Below are positions 1 to 9,390 of a DNA stretch of 37,630 bases, one piece after another. Numbering within the stretch: position 1 is the first letter of the stretch; the number at the start of each line of letters is the position of its first letter. Both the position numbers and the translations under genes were made by a program. Origin of the DNA: Pseudomonadota bacterium (GTDB lineage: Bacteria > Pseudomonadota > Gammaproteobacteria > Burkholderiales > JABEVD01); contig JAJZQY010000013.1 of NCBI GenBank assembly GCA_021806605.1, positions 1 to 37,630 of the forward strand. Reading direction: 5' to 3'. Below the pieces are notes generated by a model that had not been told where the DNA came from, made no database searches, and saw nothing but the letters and a program-made list of their open reading frames with translations.

Positions 1-826
1 GAACTTCGGCAGGGATGGAGTCGGAATCGGTCCGGAGGTGATGCGGAATGGAAAGCGGCATGGTCCAGAAGTCGAAGGATTCGTCCGGCAAGCCATTTTC
101 CACCGGCCATATTTCGTCCGCTCCTGCCAGGGTTTCGAAAAGCGTTTCGAGCGCCTGCCTGCAGGCCAGCACGATTCTGGAGGCGCCGGCCTTTTTGAGT
201 TGCGGGAGGTAGCGGCAAAACTGGATCTCGTCGCCATATCCGAATTCCGGCCACACGAGCAGCGATTTTCCCTCCAGGGATTCGCCTTCCCATCTCGCGA
301 AGGGAAGCTCGGGCACGTTGATTTTGCCCAGGTGGCGCGCTTCCAGATGCGCCCAGCCTTCCATGAAGCGCCCCTGGGCGAGAAGCAGATAGGAGAAGTT
401 GAAGCGAGTGTTCGGATTGTCCGGGGCGAGATCAAGGGAAGCCCTGAAGCAGGCTTCGGCTTCCTTTTCCCTGTTCAGGCAGGCGAGCAGGGCGCCGTAG
501 TTCGAATAGGTTGCGGGTTTCGGTTGGAGGGCAAGGGATTGCCTGTAAAGCGCCTCTGATTCATCGAATCGCCCCGATTTGGCGAACAGATCGGCGAGAT
601 TGGAGAGCGTCTCGGCGCTGGGGCGGATGGCGAGCGAGAGCCTGAAAGCTGCTTCGGCCTGGGCAAGACTCCCCCGTTGCTGCAGCAGAATGCCAAGATT
701 GGTATGGGCCTCGAAGCAATCGGGCTGCTGCGCTATCGTGTTTCTGAAGCAGGCGATCGCCGCATCCGGCTCGCCGAGCGCCATGAGGCGGCAGCCTTCA
801 TGGAAAAGCTCATTCGAGCTTTCCAC
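1..826 (-). CDS. TPR / glycosyltransferase-like protein (partial, runs off left edge)
   Basis: I read this frame from the sequence; about 275 codons are visible and the C-terminus lies outside the window. Residues 1-140 form three to four tetratricopeptide-like repeats, recognisable from segments such as [20 protein letters not shown] and [20 protein letters not shown]. They are followed by [20 protein letters not shown] and [16 protein letters not shown]. These match the 'W-G-LL-W-E-G-GD-IQF-RYLP' signature of TPR proteins with a C-terminal heptosyltransferase/GT41-like domain. Such proteins are thought to act in glycan or protein glycosylation, but the substrate cannot be told here. The GTG at 826-824 overlaps the end of valS by 17 bp and keeps the frame open; an internal ATG at 784 is the alternative start. 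The overlap suggests co-transcription and coupled translation with valS. Confidence 0.75.
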   Translation of the reverse strand, partial: MESSNELFHEGCRLMALGEPDAAIACFRNTIAQQPDCFEAHTNLGILLQQRGSLAQAEAAFRLSLAIRPSAETLSNLADLFAKSGRFDESEALYRQSLALQPKPATYSNYGALLACLNREKEAEACFRASLDLAPDNPNTRFNFSYLLLAQGRFMEGWAHLEARHLGKINVPELPFARWEGESLEGKSLLVWPEFGYGDEIQFCRYLPQLKKAGASRIVLACRQALETLFETLAGADEIWPVENGLPDESFDFWTMPLSIPHHLRTDSDSIPAEV

Positions 827-3809
827 GCTGCGCTTTCAGCTGCGCCAATGTCGAGGCGAAGCTGGCAAGCCGGGCCCGTTCCTGCTCGACGACGGCAACC
901 GGCGCGCGCTCGACGAATCCGGGATTGGAAAGCTTGGCTTCGCATTTTCCGATCTCGTCCCCGATCTTGCCGATTTCCTTGTCCAGCCGCGCCAATTCGG
1001 CTTCGACATCGATTTCGATTTCGAGCATCAGCCTGAATTCTCCGGCAATTGCGACGGGCGCATCGATCTTGGGCAGTTCGCTTGCGACGCTCACATCCGA
1101 TAGTCTCGCCAGCGCCTTGAGGTAGGGCGAGAAGGAATCGACGGTTTTGGTTTCTCCAGCGACAGCGAGCGGCACTTTCTCGCCCGGAGAAAGATTCATC
1201 TCGCTTCTCAGCTTCCTGCAGGCATCGACCATTTCCTTGAGCAACGCAATTTTCGCAGTGGCCTGCTGATCCACGCGCGCCTCGTCCGCAACCGGATAGG
1301 GCTGGAGCATGACGGTCTCTCCGGATTTTCCGGCAAGCGGGGCGATTTTCTGCCAGAGTTCCTCGGTGATGAAGGGAATGATCGGGTGGGCAAGGCGCAA
1401 TGTCGCTTCCAGAACGCGCACCAGGGTTTTGCGGGTTGCACGCTGCTCTGCCTCGTCGCCGCCGTTGATTTGCACCTTGGCAAGTTCGAGATACCAGTCG
1501 CAGTATTCGTCCCAGACGAATTCGTAGAGGGCGCGGGATGCCATGTCGAAGCGGTAGCTGGAAAAAGCATCCTCCATTTCGCGCTCGGCCTGCTGCAGGC
1601 GCGAGATGATCCATCTGTCGGCATCGGAAAATTTCAGAGGCTTGTCGCCGTCGAGGCCGGTGTCGCGGCCTTCGGCATTCATCAGCACGAAACGCGTTGC
1701 ATTCCACAGCTTGTTGCAGAAATTGCGGTAGCCTTCGCAGCGATTGAGGTCGAACTTGATGTCGCGCCCGTGGGAGGCGAGGCTCGCGAACGTGAAGCGC
1801 AACGCATCGGTTCCGAATGCCGGGATGCCGCCCTCGAAATGCTTTCTCGTCGCCTTTTCGATGGCCTCCCTCTGCTTCGGATTCATCAGGTTGCTGGTGC
1901 GCTTTTGCACCAGATCTTCGAGCGAGATGCCGTCGATGAGGTCGATCGGGTCGATCACGTTGCCCTTGGACTTGCTCATCTTCTGCCCTTCCGAATCCCG
2001 TATCAGGCCATGCACGTAAACTTCCCTGAAGGGCACTTTCCCGGTGAAATGCAGGGTCATCATGACCATGCGCGCCACCCAGAAGAAAATGATGTCGAAG
2101 CCCGTGACGAGGACGGAAGTCGGCAGGAAGGTTTCGAGTTCCGAGGTTTCGAGAGGCCATCCCAGGGTGGAGAAGGGCCAGAGCGCCGAACTGAACCAGG
2201 TATCCAGAACGTCTTCGTCCTGCATCAGCTTGCGTCCGTCGCCTGCCTTGCCTTGAGCTTCATCGAGGCTTCTGCCGACATAGACGTTGCCGGCTTCGTC
2301 GTACCAGGCGGGAATCCTGTGCCCCCACCAGAGCTGGCGCGAAATACACCAGTCCTGGATGTTCTCGAGCCACTGGAAATAGGTATTCGACCAGTTCTCC
2401 GGAACGAATTTGATTGTTCCGGTTTCCACTGCCGAAATGGCAGGTTTTGCCAGTTTTTCCATGGAGACGAACCACTGATCGGTGAGCATCGGCTCGATCA
2501 CGGTATGCGTCCTGTCGCTTTTCGGGACCATCAGCTTGTGCGGTTTGGTCTGCAGCAGGAGTCCGGCCGCTTCCAGATCCTTCAGAATCTGGCGCCTGGC
2601 ATCGAACCGGTCCAGTCCCTGGTATTCGAGCGGGGCCATCTCGCCGATTCGGGCATCTGGCGTGAAGATGCCAATCGGTACCAGATTGTGGCGCAGGCCG
2701 ACCTGATAATCGTTGAAGTCGTGGGCAGGCGTGATCTTGACGCAGCCCGAGCCGAATGCCGGGTCGACGTAATCGTCGGCGATGATCGGAATGCTTCGCT
2801 CGCAAAGGGGAAGCCTGACATGGCGACCGACGAGATGCCTGTAGCGCTCGTCTTCCGGATGGACTGCAACCGCGGCGTCCCCCAGCAGGGTTTCCGGCCT
2901 CGTGGTGGCGACTTCCAGATATCCGTCGCTGTTCTCAACCGGATAGCGGATATACCAGAGATTTCCTTCGGTTTCTTCGGAGACCACTTCCAGGTCTGAC
3001 ACCGCAGTTTGCAGCACCGGATCCCAGTTGACGAGACGTTTGCCGCGGTAGATCAGGCCCTCCTCGTAAAGCCTGACGAAAACCTCGGTCACCGCCTTGG
3101 AGAGCCCTTCGTCCATGGTGAAGCGCTCCCTGGACCAGTCGGCGGAAGCGCCGAGGCGCCTCATCTGGCGGGTGATGGTGGAGCCGGATTCGTCTTTCCA
3201 CTGCCAGACATGTTCGAGAAATTGCTCTCGTCCCATAGCGCGCCTGTCCAGTCCCTTCGCTTCGAGCTGGCGCTCGACCACGATCTGGGTGGCAATGCCT
3301 GCATGGTCGGTTCCCGGCTGCCACAGGGTCGGGCTGCCTTTCATCCTGCTGTGGCGGATCAGGCAGTCCATCAGGGTATCCTGGAAGGCATGGCCCATGT
3401 GCAGGGTTCCCGTCACATTGGGCGGGGGGAGCATGATCGCGTAGGGGGGCGCCGCGTGAGTATGCCTGGGCTTGAAATAGCCGGAGGATTCCCACAGGGG
3501 ATACCAGCGGCGCTCTATCGTTTCGGGTTCGAAGCTTTTTGCAAGTTCCATGATCTGTTCTGTCTGATTGTTTTGCTGCACGGCCTCGTTCACGGACGCC
3601 TGGACGAATTCTTTCATTTCCCCACGGAAGGCGTCGAGTTTTTCGTCCAGTGCCTTCAGTATATCGGCTGCCAGGTCGCTCCTCCGGTCGCTGCCGGGTT
3701 GGCCGACGATCTCGGTCAATGTCGGAATGCTTTCCTGATCCGAGGTCGCCCCTTTGTGCTTCCTGAAAAGCGCATTCATTTTCCTGAATGCCTCGTCGTC
3801 CGGGCTCAT
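810..3809 (-). CDS. valS: Valine--tRNA ligase with fused N-terminal extension
   Basis: Class Ia aminoacyl-tRNA synthetase that charges tRNA(Val) in the cytoplasm. The HIGH-type motif HMGH is at residues 137-140 and KMSKS near 610-614. The sequence [19 protein letters not shown] marks the catalytic core, and the C-terminus is a charged coiled coil ([20 protein letters not shown]). The family normally begins at [13 protein letters not shown], which here is residue 87 (ATG at 3551). In front lie 86 in-frame residues with no stop, including SIPTLTEIV, a motif I associate with small unrelated betaproteobacterial proteins. The ATG at 3809 overlaps the holC stop as ATGA and is well placed for coupling, whereas the ATG at 3551 has no visible Shine-Dalgarno. 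The enzyme is therefore either made as a 999-residue fusion or started internally (913 residues). Enzyme identity is certain; the start is not. Confidence 0.95.
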   Translation of the reverse strand: MSPDDEAFRKMNALFRKHKGATSDQESIPTLTEIVGQPGSDRRSDLAADILKALDEKLDAFRGEMKEFVQASVNEAVQQNNQTEQIMELAKSFEPETIERRWYPLWESSGYFKPRHTHAAPPYAIMLPPPNVTGTLHMGHAFQDTLMDCLIRHSRMKGSPTLWQPGTDHAGIATQIVVERQLEAKGLDRRAMGREQFLEHVWQWKDESGSTITRQMRRLGASADWSRERFTMDEGLSKAVTEVFVRLYEEGLIYRGKRLVNWDPVLQTAVSDLEVVSEETEGNLWYIRYPVENSDGYLEVATTRPETLLGDAAVAVHPEDERYRHLVGRHVRLPLCERSIPIIADDYVDPAFGSGCVKITPAHDFNDYQVGLRHNLVPIGIFTPDARIGEMAPLEYQGLDRFDARRQILKDLEAAGLLLQTKPHKLMVPKSDRTHTVIEPMLTDQWFVSMEKLAKPAISAVETGTIKFVPENWSNTYFQWLENIQDWCISRQLWWGHRIPAWYDEAGNVYVGRSLDEAQGKAGDGRKLMQDEDVLDTWFSSALWPFSTLGWPLETSELETFLPTSVLVTGFDIIFFWVARMVMMTLHFTGKVPFREVYVHGLIRDSEGQKMSKSKGNVIDPIDLIDGISLEDLVQKRTSNLMNPKQREAIEKATRKHFEGGIPAFGTDALRFTFASLASHGRDIKFDLNRCEGYRNFCNKLWNATRFVLMNAEGRDTGLDGDKPLKFSDADRWIISRLQQAEREMEDAFSSYRFDMASRALYEFVWDEYCDWYLELAKVQINGGDEAEQRATRKTLVRVLEATLRLAHPIIPFITEELWQKIAPLAGKSGETVMLQPYPVADEARVDQQATAKIALLKEMVDACRKLRSEMNLSPGEKVPLAVAGETKTVDSFSPYLKALARLSDVSVASELPKIDAPVAIAGEFRLMLEIEIDVEAELARLDKEIGKIGDEIGKCEAKLSNPGFVERAPVAVVEQERARLASFASTLAQLKAQRGKLE

Positions 3810-4225
3810 CCGCCTTCCCCGAGCTTGTGGTGGTGAATTTCGTATCCCCTGTCGCGGTAGAAGCGGTACCTCTCCCGCGCCTCCTGCTCTTCACCCTTGT
3901 CCACAATTTCGACGAGGCGCTGGAAGCGGCTGAAAAATGGCGGAGAGTCGTTTTTCAGGTTGAGCAGGACTTCGTCGTGGGGAAGCGCTTCCCCCGCTTC
4001 GGCAATGATGACGGGGGTCACTTCGGCGACCGGGTCGCTCGCATGGCAATGGGGAATGAATCCAGTGGGGGGATAGCGCCAGAGCATTTCGTCGAGCTGC
4101 CGACTGGTCTCGGCGTCGGGGGTGAGGATCATGACGCGCAAGCCCTGCTTGACGGCCTTGGCACTCAGCCTGCATGCGGTTTGCAGCCTATTGGTCGCAT
4201 GCGTGTAGAAATCGATCCGCGTCAT
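3806..4225 (-). CDS. holC: DNA polymerase III subunit chi
   Basis: A 139-residue protein starting [20 protein letters not shown]. It is the chi subunit of the clamp-loader complex, which links polymerase III holoenzyme to single-strand binding protein. The N-terminal FYTH and the region [20 protein letters not shown] are typical of HolC, and length and position after pepA match the usual proteobacterial order pepA-holC-valS. The start at 4225 overlaps the pepA stop (ATGA), and the stop overlaps the next start in the same way, so the three genes are translationally coupled. A longer open frame upstream (to 4459) lies inside pepA and is not real. Confidence 0.93.
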   Translation of the reverse strand: MTRIDFYTHATNRLQTACRLSAKAVKQGLRVMILTPDAETSRQLDEMLWRYPPTGFIPHCHASDPVAEVTPVIIAEAGEALPHDEVLLNLKNDSPPFFSRFQRLVEIVDKGEEQEARERYRFYRDRGYEIHHHKLGEGG

Positions 4226-5703
4226 GCGCCGCTGGAGCGTTCTATCAGGAATCGGGTGAGCAATGGAACCGGGCGGCCGGTCGACCCCTTGTGCTTGCCC
4301 GAGCGATGCGCCGTGCCTGCGACATCCAGGTGTGCCCAGCGGAATTGTTTCGTGAATCTGGCGAGAAAGCAGGCCGCAGTCACGCTTCCCGCCGGGCGGC
4401 CGCCTATGTTGGCCATGTCGGCAAAATTGCTTTTCAGCTGCTCCTGGTAATCTTCCCACAGCGGCATTTGCCAGGCGCGGTCGCGAGCCTGCTTCCCGGC
4501 TTCGAGAAGCTCGGAGGCCAGGGTTTCATCGTTGCTGTAGAGGCCGGATGCGACATGCCCGAGCGCGATCACGCAGGCGCCTGTGAGGGTGGCGACATCG
4601 ACCACGGTTTCGGGGTCGAACTTTTCCGCATAGGTTAGCGCATCGCACAAGATGAGGCGCCCTTCCGCATCGGTGTTGAGCACTTCAATGGTTTGCCCCG
4701 ACATGCTGGTGACGATGTCGCCGGGTTTGGTTGCGCTCCCGCCGGGCATGTTTTCGCAGCTCGGCACGATCGCGACGATATTGAGCTTGAGCTTCATTTG
4801 CGCCGCCGCGCGGATCGCCCCGAGAACGCTTGCGGCGCCACACATGTCGTATTTCATCTCGTCCATGTCGGCGCCCGGCTTGAGCGAGATTCCGCCCGAA
4901 TCGAAGGTGATGCCCTTTCCGACCAGAACGACAGGCTTCTTGTTCTTTGCAGCGCCGCGGTATTCGAGCACGATCAGTTTGGGAGGCTCATGGCTGCCGC
5001 GCGTGACCGAAAGGAGGGAGCCCATGCCGAGCGCCTTCATGTCCTTCTGTTCGAGGATGCGCGATTCGAGCTTGAATTCCTTGGCGATTTCGAGCGCCTG
5101 CCCGGCAAGATAACTGGGGGTGCAGACGTTGCCCGGGAGGTTTCCGAGATCCTTGGCGAAATTCACGCCTTCTGCCACTGCGACCCCCTGCTTCAGCGCA
5201 AGTTCGGCTCCGGCGTCCAGCGCAAAAAACGAAAGTTTCTTCAACGCGTCCCGCTTCTTTTCGGGCTTGCTTTTCATCTTGTCGAAATGGTAGAGGCTGT
5301 CCATGACCTCGAGCACGGCATGATGAATGCTCCATTGCGCGTTTCTGTCCTTGACCGGGATAGCGGTGAAATAGAATGCGGCATCCTTCGCGCCGGTATT
5401 GCGCACGGCTTCAAGTGCGGCATGGATGGCGTCGATATAGGCTTTTTCGGCGAATTCCGCTTCCTTGCCGAGGCCTACCAGCAGTACCCGCTCTGCCGCA
5501 ATGCCGGGAACGTGGTGCAGGAGGAGGCTGGTGCCGCTGCGTCCTTCCATGTCGCCGCGTTTGAGAATGCCGGAAATATGGCCGCCCGATGCGCTATCGA
5601 TCGATTCTGCGGCATCGCTCAATTTCCGGGTTTCGAATATGCCGACTGCGATGCAGTCTGTCTTCAGTTTTTCCGGAAGGGTGCTTTTTATGCTAAATTC
5701 CAA
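4222..5703 (-). CDS. pepA: Cytosol aminopeptidase PepA (M17 leucyl aminopeptidase)
   Basis: Dimetal M17 aminopeptidase, 493 residues, normally a hexamer that removes N-terminal residues from peptides; in E. coli PepA also binds DNA. The catalytic and metal-binding set is complete: [29 protein letters not shown] and [19 protein letters not shown] start it at TTG 5703-5701 ([13 protein letters not shown]) because homologues begin MEFSIK and an AGGAG lies six bases upstream. The open frame extends to 5913, but that part is compositionally unlike the family and would overlap lptF on the other strand. It is the first gene of the pepA-holC-valS-TPR operon and is divergent from lptF. A second, more diverged M17 enzyme lies at 27.6 kb. 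Confidence 0.94.
   Translation of the reverse strand: MEFSIKSTLPEKLKTDCIAVGIFETRKLSDAAESIDSASGGHISGILKRGDMEGRSGTSLLLHHVPGIAAERVLLVGLGKEAEFAEKAYIDAIHAALEAVRNTGAKDAAFYFTAIPVKDRNAQWSIHHAVLEVMDSLYHFDKMKSKPEKKRDALKKLSFFALDAGAELALKQGVAVAEGVNFAKDLGNLPGNVCTPSYLAGQALEIAKEFKLESRILEQKDMKALGMGSLLSVTRGSHEPPKLIVLEYRGAAKNKKPVVLVGKGITFDSGGISLKPGADMDEMKYDMCGAASVLGAIRAAAQMKLKLNIVAIVPSCENMPGGSATKPGDIVTSMSGQTIEVLNTDAEGRLILCDALTYAEKFDPETVVDVATLTGACVIALGHVASGLYSNDETLASELLEAGKQARDRAWQMPLWEDYQEQLKSNFADMANIGGRPAGSVTAACFLARFTKQFRWAHLDVAGTAHRSGKHKGSTGRPVPLLTRFLIERSSGA
5694..5699 (+). promoter_or_regulatory. Possible extended -10 for lptF
   Basis: TGCTAAATT (TG at 5691-5692, hexamer TAAATT) lies about 40 bases before the lptF ATG and inside the first pepA codons. 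No good -35 is visible. The divergent gap between pepA and lptF is only about 35 bases, so promoters must overlap coding sequence. Weak call. Confidence 0.3.
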
Positions 5704-5709
5704 GTTTTT

Positions 5710-5714
5710 CTCCT
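5710..5714 (-). promoter_or_regulatory. Shine-Dalgarno of pepA fixing a TTG start
   Basis: On the minus strand AGGAG is followed by six bases and TTG GAA TTT AGC. This fixes the pepA start at TTG 5703 rather than at any upstream ATG. Confidence 0.7.
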
Positions 5715-5738
5715 GCGAAGGCAAAGCGTTCTGGGCCG

Positions 5739-6851
5739 ATGACGAATTATCCATGGACTGCCGGCAAAAAGTCAAAGCAGCTGTTCGACGACAGCGTTCA
5801 GCGCGAACTCTCCGGCGTTGCGCTCGCGGTCTTTTCAGTGCTGCTGGGGATTGTCGTCGTGACCCAGTTGAGCCGCCTGCTTGCGGAAGCCGCGAGCGGA
5901 ACGCTGGCTGCAAAAGGGGTGGCCGTCCTGCTCGGATTTTCGGCGCTCAACTATCTTCCGGTCCTGCTTTCCATTACCTTGTTCATTTCGGTGCTGCTGA
6001 CTCTGACGAGAAGCTATCAGGACAGCGAAATGACCGTCTGGTTCGCGAGCGGGGTGAGCTTGCTGAGATGGATCAAGCCGGTGTTTCTTTTCGCGGCGCC
6101 GTTCATCCTGACCATAGCCGTACTGAGCTTCAGTCTGACCCCCTGGGCGATTTCCCAGGGCGACAGATTCAGAAAGGAGCTCGAGAGCCGCGAGGAGATG
6201 ACCAATCTTGCGCCGGGCGTCTTCCGCGAATCGAGCCAGGCCGACCGCGTCTATTTCTTTGAGCAGGGGCTTGGCAACCGGGTGAGCAACATCTTCGTGC
6301 AGACCACCCAGAACGACAAGGTGGGGACGATAGTTGCCAATTCGGGTTATCAGGAAAGGAAGGATAACGGGGACAAGTTTCTGGTCCTGCTCAACGGTAC
6401 GCGCTACGAAGGGAGGGAAGGCTTTCCCGACTACAGGATCATGCATTTTGAGCGCTATGAAATGCGCACTGAGGCTTCCGAAGTGAAATCCGGCATTCTC
6501 GAGACCAAGGCGCTGCCCACTGCAGAGTTGCTGCGCAACTACACACCCGCGAATGTGGCCGAACTCGGCTGGCGGGCCGGCATGCCGCTGAGTGCCTTGC
6601 TCCTTGCACTCCTGGCCATCCCGCTCAGCTTCGTGAATCCTCGTGCGGGCAGATCGCTCAATATCGTCATGGCGATACTGATCTACATGATTTACAGTAA
6701 CGTATTCAGCATGTCGACGGTCTGGGTGATGCGGCAGAAGATCGGTCCGCTGATCGGTCTTTCCGGAGTGCATGTCGGGATGGTCGCTATTTTGACAACC
6801 CTTTTCTATTGGCGGATTGCCGGTTTCCCGTTTCTCAGGAGGAGAAAATGA
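5739..6851 (+). CDS. lptF: LPS export ABC transporter permease LptF
   Basis: Inner-membrane permease, 370 residues, that with LptG and the ATPase LptB2 extracts lipopolysaccharide and passes it to LptC/A. The fold order is typical: hydrophobic helices at about 25-50, 60-85 and 105-130, a periplasmic beta-jellyroll region (about 150-265), then three C-terminal helices. Family landmarks include [20 protein letters not shown] and [20 protein letters not shown]. The ATG at 5739 has only a weak ribosome site, and homologues begin close to [11 protein letters not shown] (about residue 16), so the true N-terminus may be shorter. The stop overlaps the lptG start as ATGA, indicating a two-gene operon. 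Confidence 0.94.
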   Translation: MTNYPWTAGKKSKQLFDDSVQRELSGVALAVFSVLLGIVVVTQLSRLLAEAASGTLAAKGVAVLLGFSALNYLPVLLSITLFISVLLTLTRSYQDSEMTVWFASGVSLLRWIKPVFLFAAPFILTIAVLSFSLTPWAISQGDRFRKELESREEMTNLAPGVFRESSQADRVYFFEQGLGNRVSNIFVQTTQNDKVGTIVANSGYQERKDNGDKFLVLLNGTRYEGREGFPDYRIMHFERYEMRTEASEVKSGILETKALPTAELLRNYTPANVAELGWRAGMPLSALLLALLAIPLSFVNPRAGRSLNIVMAILIYMIYSNVFSMSTVWVMRQKIGPLIGLSGVHVGMVAILTTLFYWRIAGFPFLRRRK

Positions 6852-7921
6852 AAATCCTCCAGCGCTATCTCGCCAAGCAGATTTTTGCAAGCACCTTGTT
6901 GGTGTTTTCGGCCCTGCTCGTGCTGTTCACCTTTCTCGACCTGATCCATGAACTGAACGACGTCGGAATCGGCAATTACCATCTGCTCTACGCGGTTGTC
7001 TATGTGCTGCTCAATATTCCGGGGCATGTCTATGAACTCTTTCCCATTGCCTCGCTGATCGGCACCTTGTTTGCTCTTGCCCAGCTCGGTGCGAGTTCGG
7101 AGATCACGGTAATGCGTGTGTCAGGCATGTCCGGGAGAGACCTGGCTGCATTCCTGCTCAAGACAGGGCTTGTGTTCGTCGCATTGACTTTCGTTTTCGG
7201 CGAATTTCTGGCGCCTTTGAGCGATGCTACTGCACAGCGGCTGCGCCTCAAGGCGACGAAAAGCGTCGTCGCCCAGGAATTCCGTTCTGGCTTGTGGGTC
7301 AAGGACGAAGGGAGCTTCATCAACGTGAGGGAGGTTCTGCCGGATGCCACCCTTGTCGGAGTGCGGGTTTTCGAATTCGACGACAAGCATGCGCTGAAAT
7401 CGATCAGCTTCGCAAAAAGGGGAAGCTACCGGGGCGAGCATGTCTGGAAGCTGGAAAGCGTCGTGCAAACCCGCTTTGGCGGCGACTCGGTTTCAGTTCT
7501 GGATATGCCGGACTTCGAATGGAAATCCGTCCTCACGCCGGATCTGCTCAGCGTGTTGCTGATTTTTCCCGAACACATGTCCATTCTGACTTTGCACCGC
7601 TACATCAACCATCTGGTGGAAAACAAGCAGCAGGCGACGAGATACCAGATCGCCTTCTGGACCAAGATCGTCTATCCGTTCGCAGTGCTGGTCATGATGC
7701 TGATTTCTTTGCCGTTTGCCTACCACAGGCGGCGCGAAGGGGGTATCGGCGCCAAGATCGTGGCAGGAATCATGATCGGGCTCGTATTTTATCTGCTGAA
7801 CCAGTTGTCCGCGCGCCTTGGACTGATCAACGACTGGCCGCCTTTCCTGAGCGCGGCATCCCCGACGATACTCTTCCTTATCTTGGCTGTGGCGATGCTG
7901 CAGTGGGTTGAGCGGCGCTAG
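6848..7921 (+). CDS. lptG: LPS export ABC transporter permease LptG
   Basis: Partner permease of LptF, 357 residues. It starts [20 protein letters not shown], the usual LptG N-terminus; the ATG at 6848 is preceded by an AGGAGGAG at the end of lptF and overlaps its stop. Helices at about 10-35, 55-80 and 95-120, a periplasmic domain (about 130-260) and C-terminal helices with MMLISLPFAYHRRREGGIGA are as expected. The last 44 bp overlap tail-to-tail with the DUF3106 gene on the other strand, leaving no room for a conventional terminator between them. Confidence 0.94.
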   Translation: MKILQRYLAKQIFASTLLVFSALLVLFTFLDLIHELNDVGIGNYHLLYAVVYVLLNIPGHVYELFPIASLIGTLFALAQLGASSEITVMRVSGMSGRDLAAFLLKTGLVFVALTFVFGEFLAPLSDATAQRLRLKATKSVVAQEFRSGLWVKDEGSFINVREVLPDATLVGVRVFEFDDKHALKSISFAKRGSYRGEHVWKLESVVQTRFGGDSVSVLDMPDFEWKSVLTPDLLSVLLIFPEHMSILTLHRYINHLVENKQQATRYQIAFWTKIVYPFAVLVMMLISLPFAYHRRREGGIGAKIVAGIMIGLVFYLLNQLSARLGLINDWPPFLSAASPTILFLILAVAMLQWVERR

Positions 7922-8318
7922 CCGGGAGGGGCGTTCTGCGTCGCTTCGTTGCCTCGAATTGCCTGTAGCGCAGCCACTTTTCCCGCACCTCGCGGCGCTC
8001 TTCGGGCGGCAGCTTCTTCAGATTCTGGAAGTTTTTTCTGGCGAGCATGCGCTCTTCGGGAGTGAGCCTGCTCCATTCCTCGAGCCTCGACTGGACACGC
8101 TTTTGCTGGATCGGGGAGAGTTGCGGGAAGCGTTTTGCAATGCCGAGCAGCTTCTTCTTCTGGAATTCCGGGAACTGGTTCCATTGCTGTGCAAGTGGCG
8201 CAAGCACCGCCCGCTGCTGCGGGGAGAGCTGGTTCCACTGCAGTGCCTTCTGCGCCATGACCAAAGACGGGAGAAAAAGGCACAGTGCGAGAATTACTGC
8301 TGGGAGCGGTTTAGCCAT
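7878..8318 (-). CDS. DUF3106 family secreted protein
   Basis: A 146-residue protein with a signal peptide (AVILALCLFLPSLVMAQ, cleavage likely near residue 22). The mature part is rich in Gln, Arg and Glu, with repeated 'L-P/S-x-x-x-Q-Q-R/K' units such as WNQLSPQQRAVLAPLAQQWN, PQLSPIQQKRVQSRLEEW and LTPEERMLARKNF. This is the DUF3106 pattern; the function is unknown, and a periplasmic helical protein is likely. It is the last gene of the sigma factor operon, overlapping DUF3619 by 25 bp at its start and lptG by 44 bp at its end. Confidence 0.85.
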   Translation of the reverse strand: MAKPLPAVILALCLFLPSLVMAQKALQWNQLSPQQRAVLAPLAQQWNQFPEFQKKKLLGIAKRFPQLSPIQQKRVQSRLEEWSRLTPEERMLARKNFQNLKKLPPEERREVREKWLRYRQFEATKRRRTPLPASAAQPTAASPQPR

Positions 8319-8650
8319 GAATCAAAAAATTTCTGGTCGGTATAGGCCGGAACAGGCAGGTCGTCCGCAAGCAAGGCTGCATCGATATCGGTGGAATCCG
8401 GCGGCTGCGTTTCCCTGGCTGTTCCCCAGTACAGGATCGCGCATATGCCGAGGACGAATGCCGCCATGGGCAGCCATACCCCGATTCTCGGATGCCGGAA
8501 ATGAACGGCGCCGTGTCCCTCCAGCACGAGTTCGTGAGCCTCGTAATGGGAAAGCGCATGCTGCCTCGCGCTTCTCAGGTCTTCCAGCGTTTTGCCGTCG
8601 ATCGTATCGAGGCTGGAATCCAGGTATTCCCTGATTTTGTCGGTGTTCAT
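8294..8650 (-). CDS. DUF3619 family single-TM protein (possible anti-sigma partner)
   Basis: A 118-residue protein with a cytoplasmic N-terminal half (IREYLDSSLDTIDGKTLEDL, ARQHALSHYEAHE), one transmembrane helix (WLPMAAFVLGICAILYWG, about residues 58-76) and a short C-terminal tail. Topology and position directly after an ECF sigma factor resemble anti-sigma factors, but no zinc-binding HxxxCxxC motif is visible, so an anti-sigma role is only inferred from context. The start overlaps the sigma factor stop (ATGA). Co-occurrence with a sigma factor and DUF3106 is a recurring betaproteobacterial arrangement. Confidence 0.85.
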   Translation of the reverse strand: MNTDKIREYLDSSLDTIDGKTLEDLRSARQHALSHYEAHELVLEGHGAVHFRHPRIGVWLPMAAFVLGICAILYWGTARETQPPDSTDIDAALLADDLPVPAYTDQKFFDSWLNRSQQ

Positions 8651-9177
8651 AATTCAATTCCCCGGGATTTCAGAAATTCGGCAATGGCATGAGTCGCCCT
8701 CGAGCAATGCGTTTTTACGCTGCCTTCCGAGCATCCCATCGCCGTCGCCGTTTCGGCAACATCCATTTCTTCCCAATAACGCAGCAGGAAGGCTTGGCGT
8801 TGACGAAGAGGCAGAGATTCCAGCGCTTTTTCCACATGGGCCACGACCTGCGCTCTTTCGAGCCGTTCCGGCGGGTTTTCTGATTGCCTGGAATCCTGTG
8901 CATCGATGACTTCCAGCGGGTCGGCATCTGCTTCCCCGGCAGGGTTCAAAGAAGACAGGAGCGTGGTCCATGTCGATCTGACCTTCTGCCTGCGGAAATA
9001 ATCATGGATGGTGTTTTGCAGGATGCGCTGGAACAGCATCGGAAATTCCCCTGCCGGCTTGCCGGAATATTTTTCGGCGAGCTTCAGCATCGCGTCCTGC
9101 ACGATGTCGAGCGCGCCGTGTTCGTCCCGAACTGCAAAATAGGCTTGCTTGAATGCGCGCCGCTCGACGTCAGCCAA
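8647..9177 (-). CDS. ECF-type RNA polymerase sigma factor
   Basis: A sigma-70 family group 4 protein, at least 176 residues. Region 2 includes ALDIVQDAMLKLAEKY and FQRILQNTIHDYFRRQKVRS. Region 4 is LPLRQRQAFLLRYWEEMDVA followed by ETATAMGCSEGSVKTHCSRA, a helix-turn-helix that reads the -35 element. TTG 9177 is the conservative start, but the in-frame sequence upstream (ATYQELSLFL before ADVERRAFKQA) looks like part of the protein. A CTG at 9207-9205, with AAGAG eight bases before it, would give 186 residues. There is no in-frame ATG, GTG or TTG further upstream. It heads an operon with DUF3619 and DUF3106. Confidence 0.88.
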   Translation of the reverse strand: MADVERRAFKQAYFAVRDEHGALDIVQDAMLKLAEKYSGKPAGEFPMLFQRILQNTIHDYFRRQKVRSTWTTLLSSLNPAGEADADPLEVIDAQDSRQSENPPERLERAQVVAHVEKALESLPLRQRQAFLLRYWEEMDVAETATAMGCSEGSVKTHCSRATHAIAEFLKSRGIEL

Positions 9178-9242
9178 AAACAGGGAGAGTTCCTGATAGG
9201 TAGCCAGTTTTTCAACTCTTGTAGCGTTTCGACATGGCTTTC

Positions 9243-9251
9243 ATTCTAGCA
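9243..9251 (-). promoter_or_regulatory. Extended -10 promoter of the sigma factor operon
   Basis: The minus strand reads TTGCTAGAATG, so TGC-TAGAAT is an extended -10 (five of six in the hexamer). Transcription would start near 9236, right at an ATG that opens a seven-codon frame (MSKRYKS, stop) in a different phase from the sigma factor. No clear -35 is seen. Confidence 0.45.
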
Positions 9252-9322
9252 ATTTTTCATTGTAATCAGTACAGGTTTCGACCGTAACGGCGCAATTCCG
9301 GTCGCTGCGCGATTTTTCGGAC

Positions 9323-9351
9323 TTGACCAAAAGCCTGTCAAACGTTACTGT
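9323..9351 (+). promoter_or_regulatory. Candidate promoter of the ilvI operon
   Basis: TTGACC (five of six), then exactly 17 bases, then TACTGT (three of six). This lies about 40 bases before the ilvI ATG. The roughly 210-base gap between the sigma factor and ilvI otherwise holds only the divergent sigma promoter. I see no leader peptide rich in Ile, Leu or Val and no clear attenuator hairpin. Confidence 0.5.
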
Positions 9352-9390
9352 TCACTGTTCTGCATTCAAATTTTGGCTCAAGGTAATTTT

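Noticed and set aside
1386..2999. 537-codon open frame on the plus strand
   Set aside because: Lies wholly antisense to valS; composition is that of a reversed GC-rich gene and no motif is recognisable.
9301..9390. Attenuator or leader peptide for the ilv operon
   Set aside because: No short frame rich in Ile, Leu or Val and no competing hairpins are visible in the leader.
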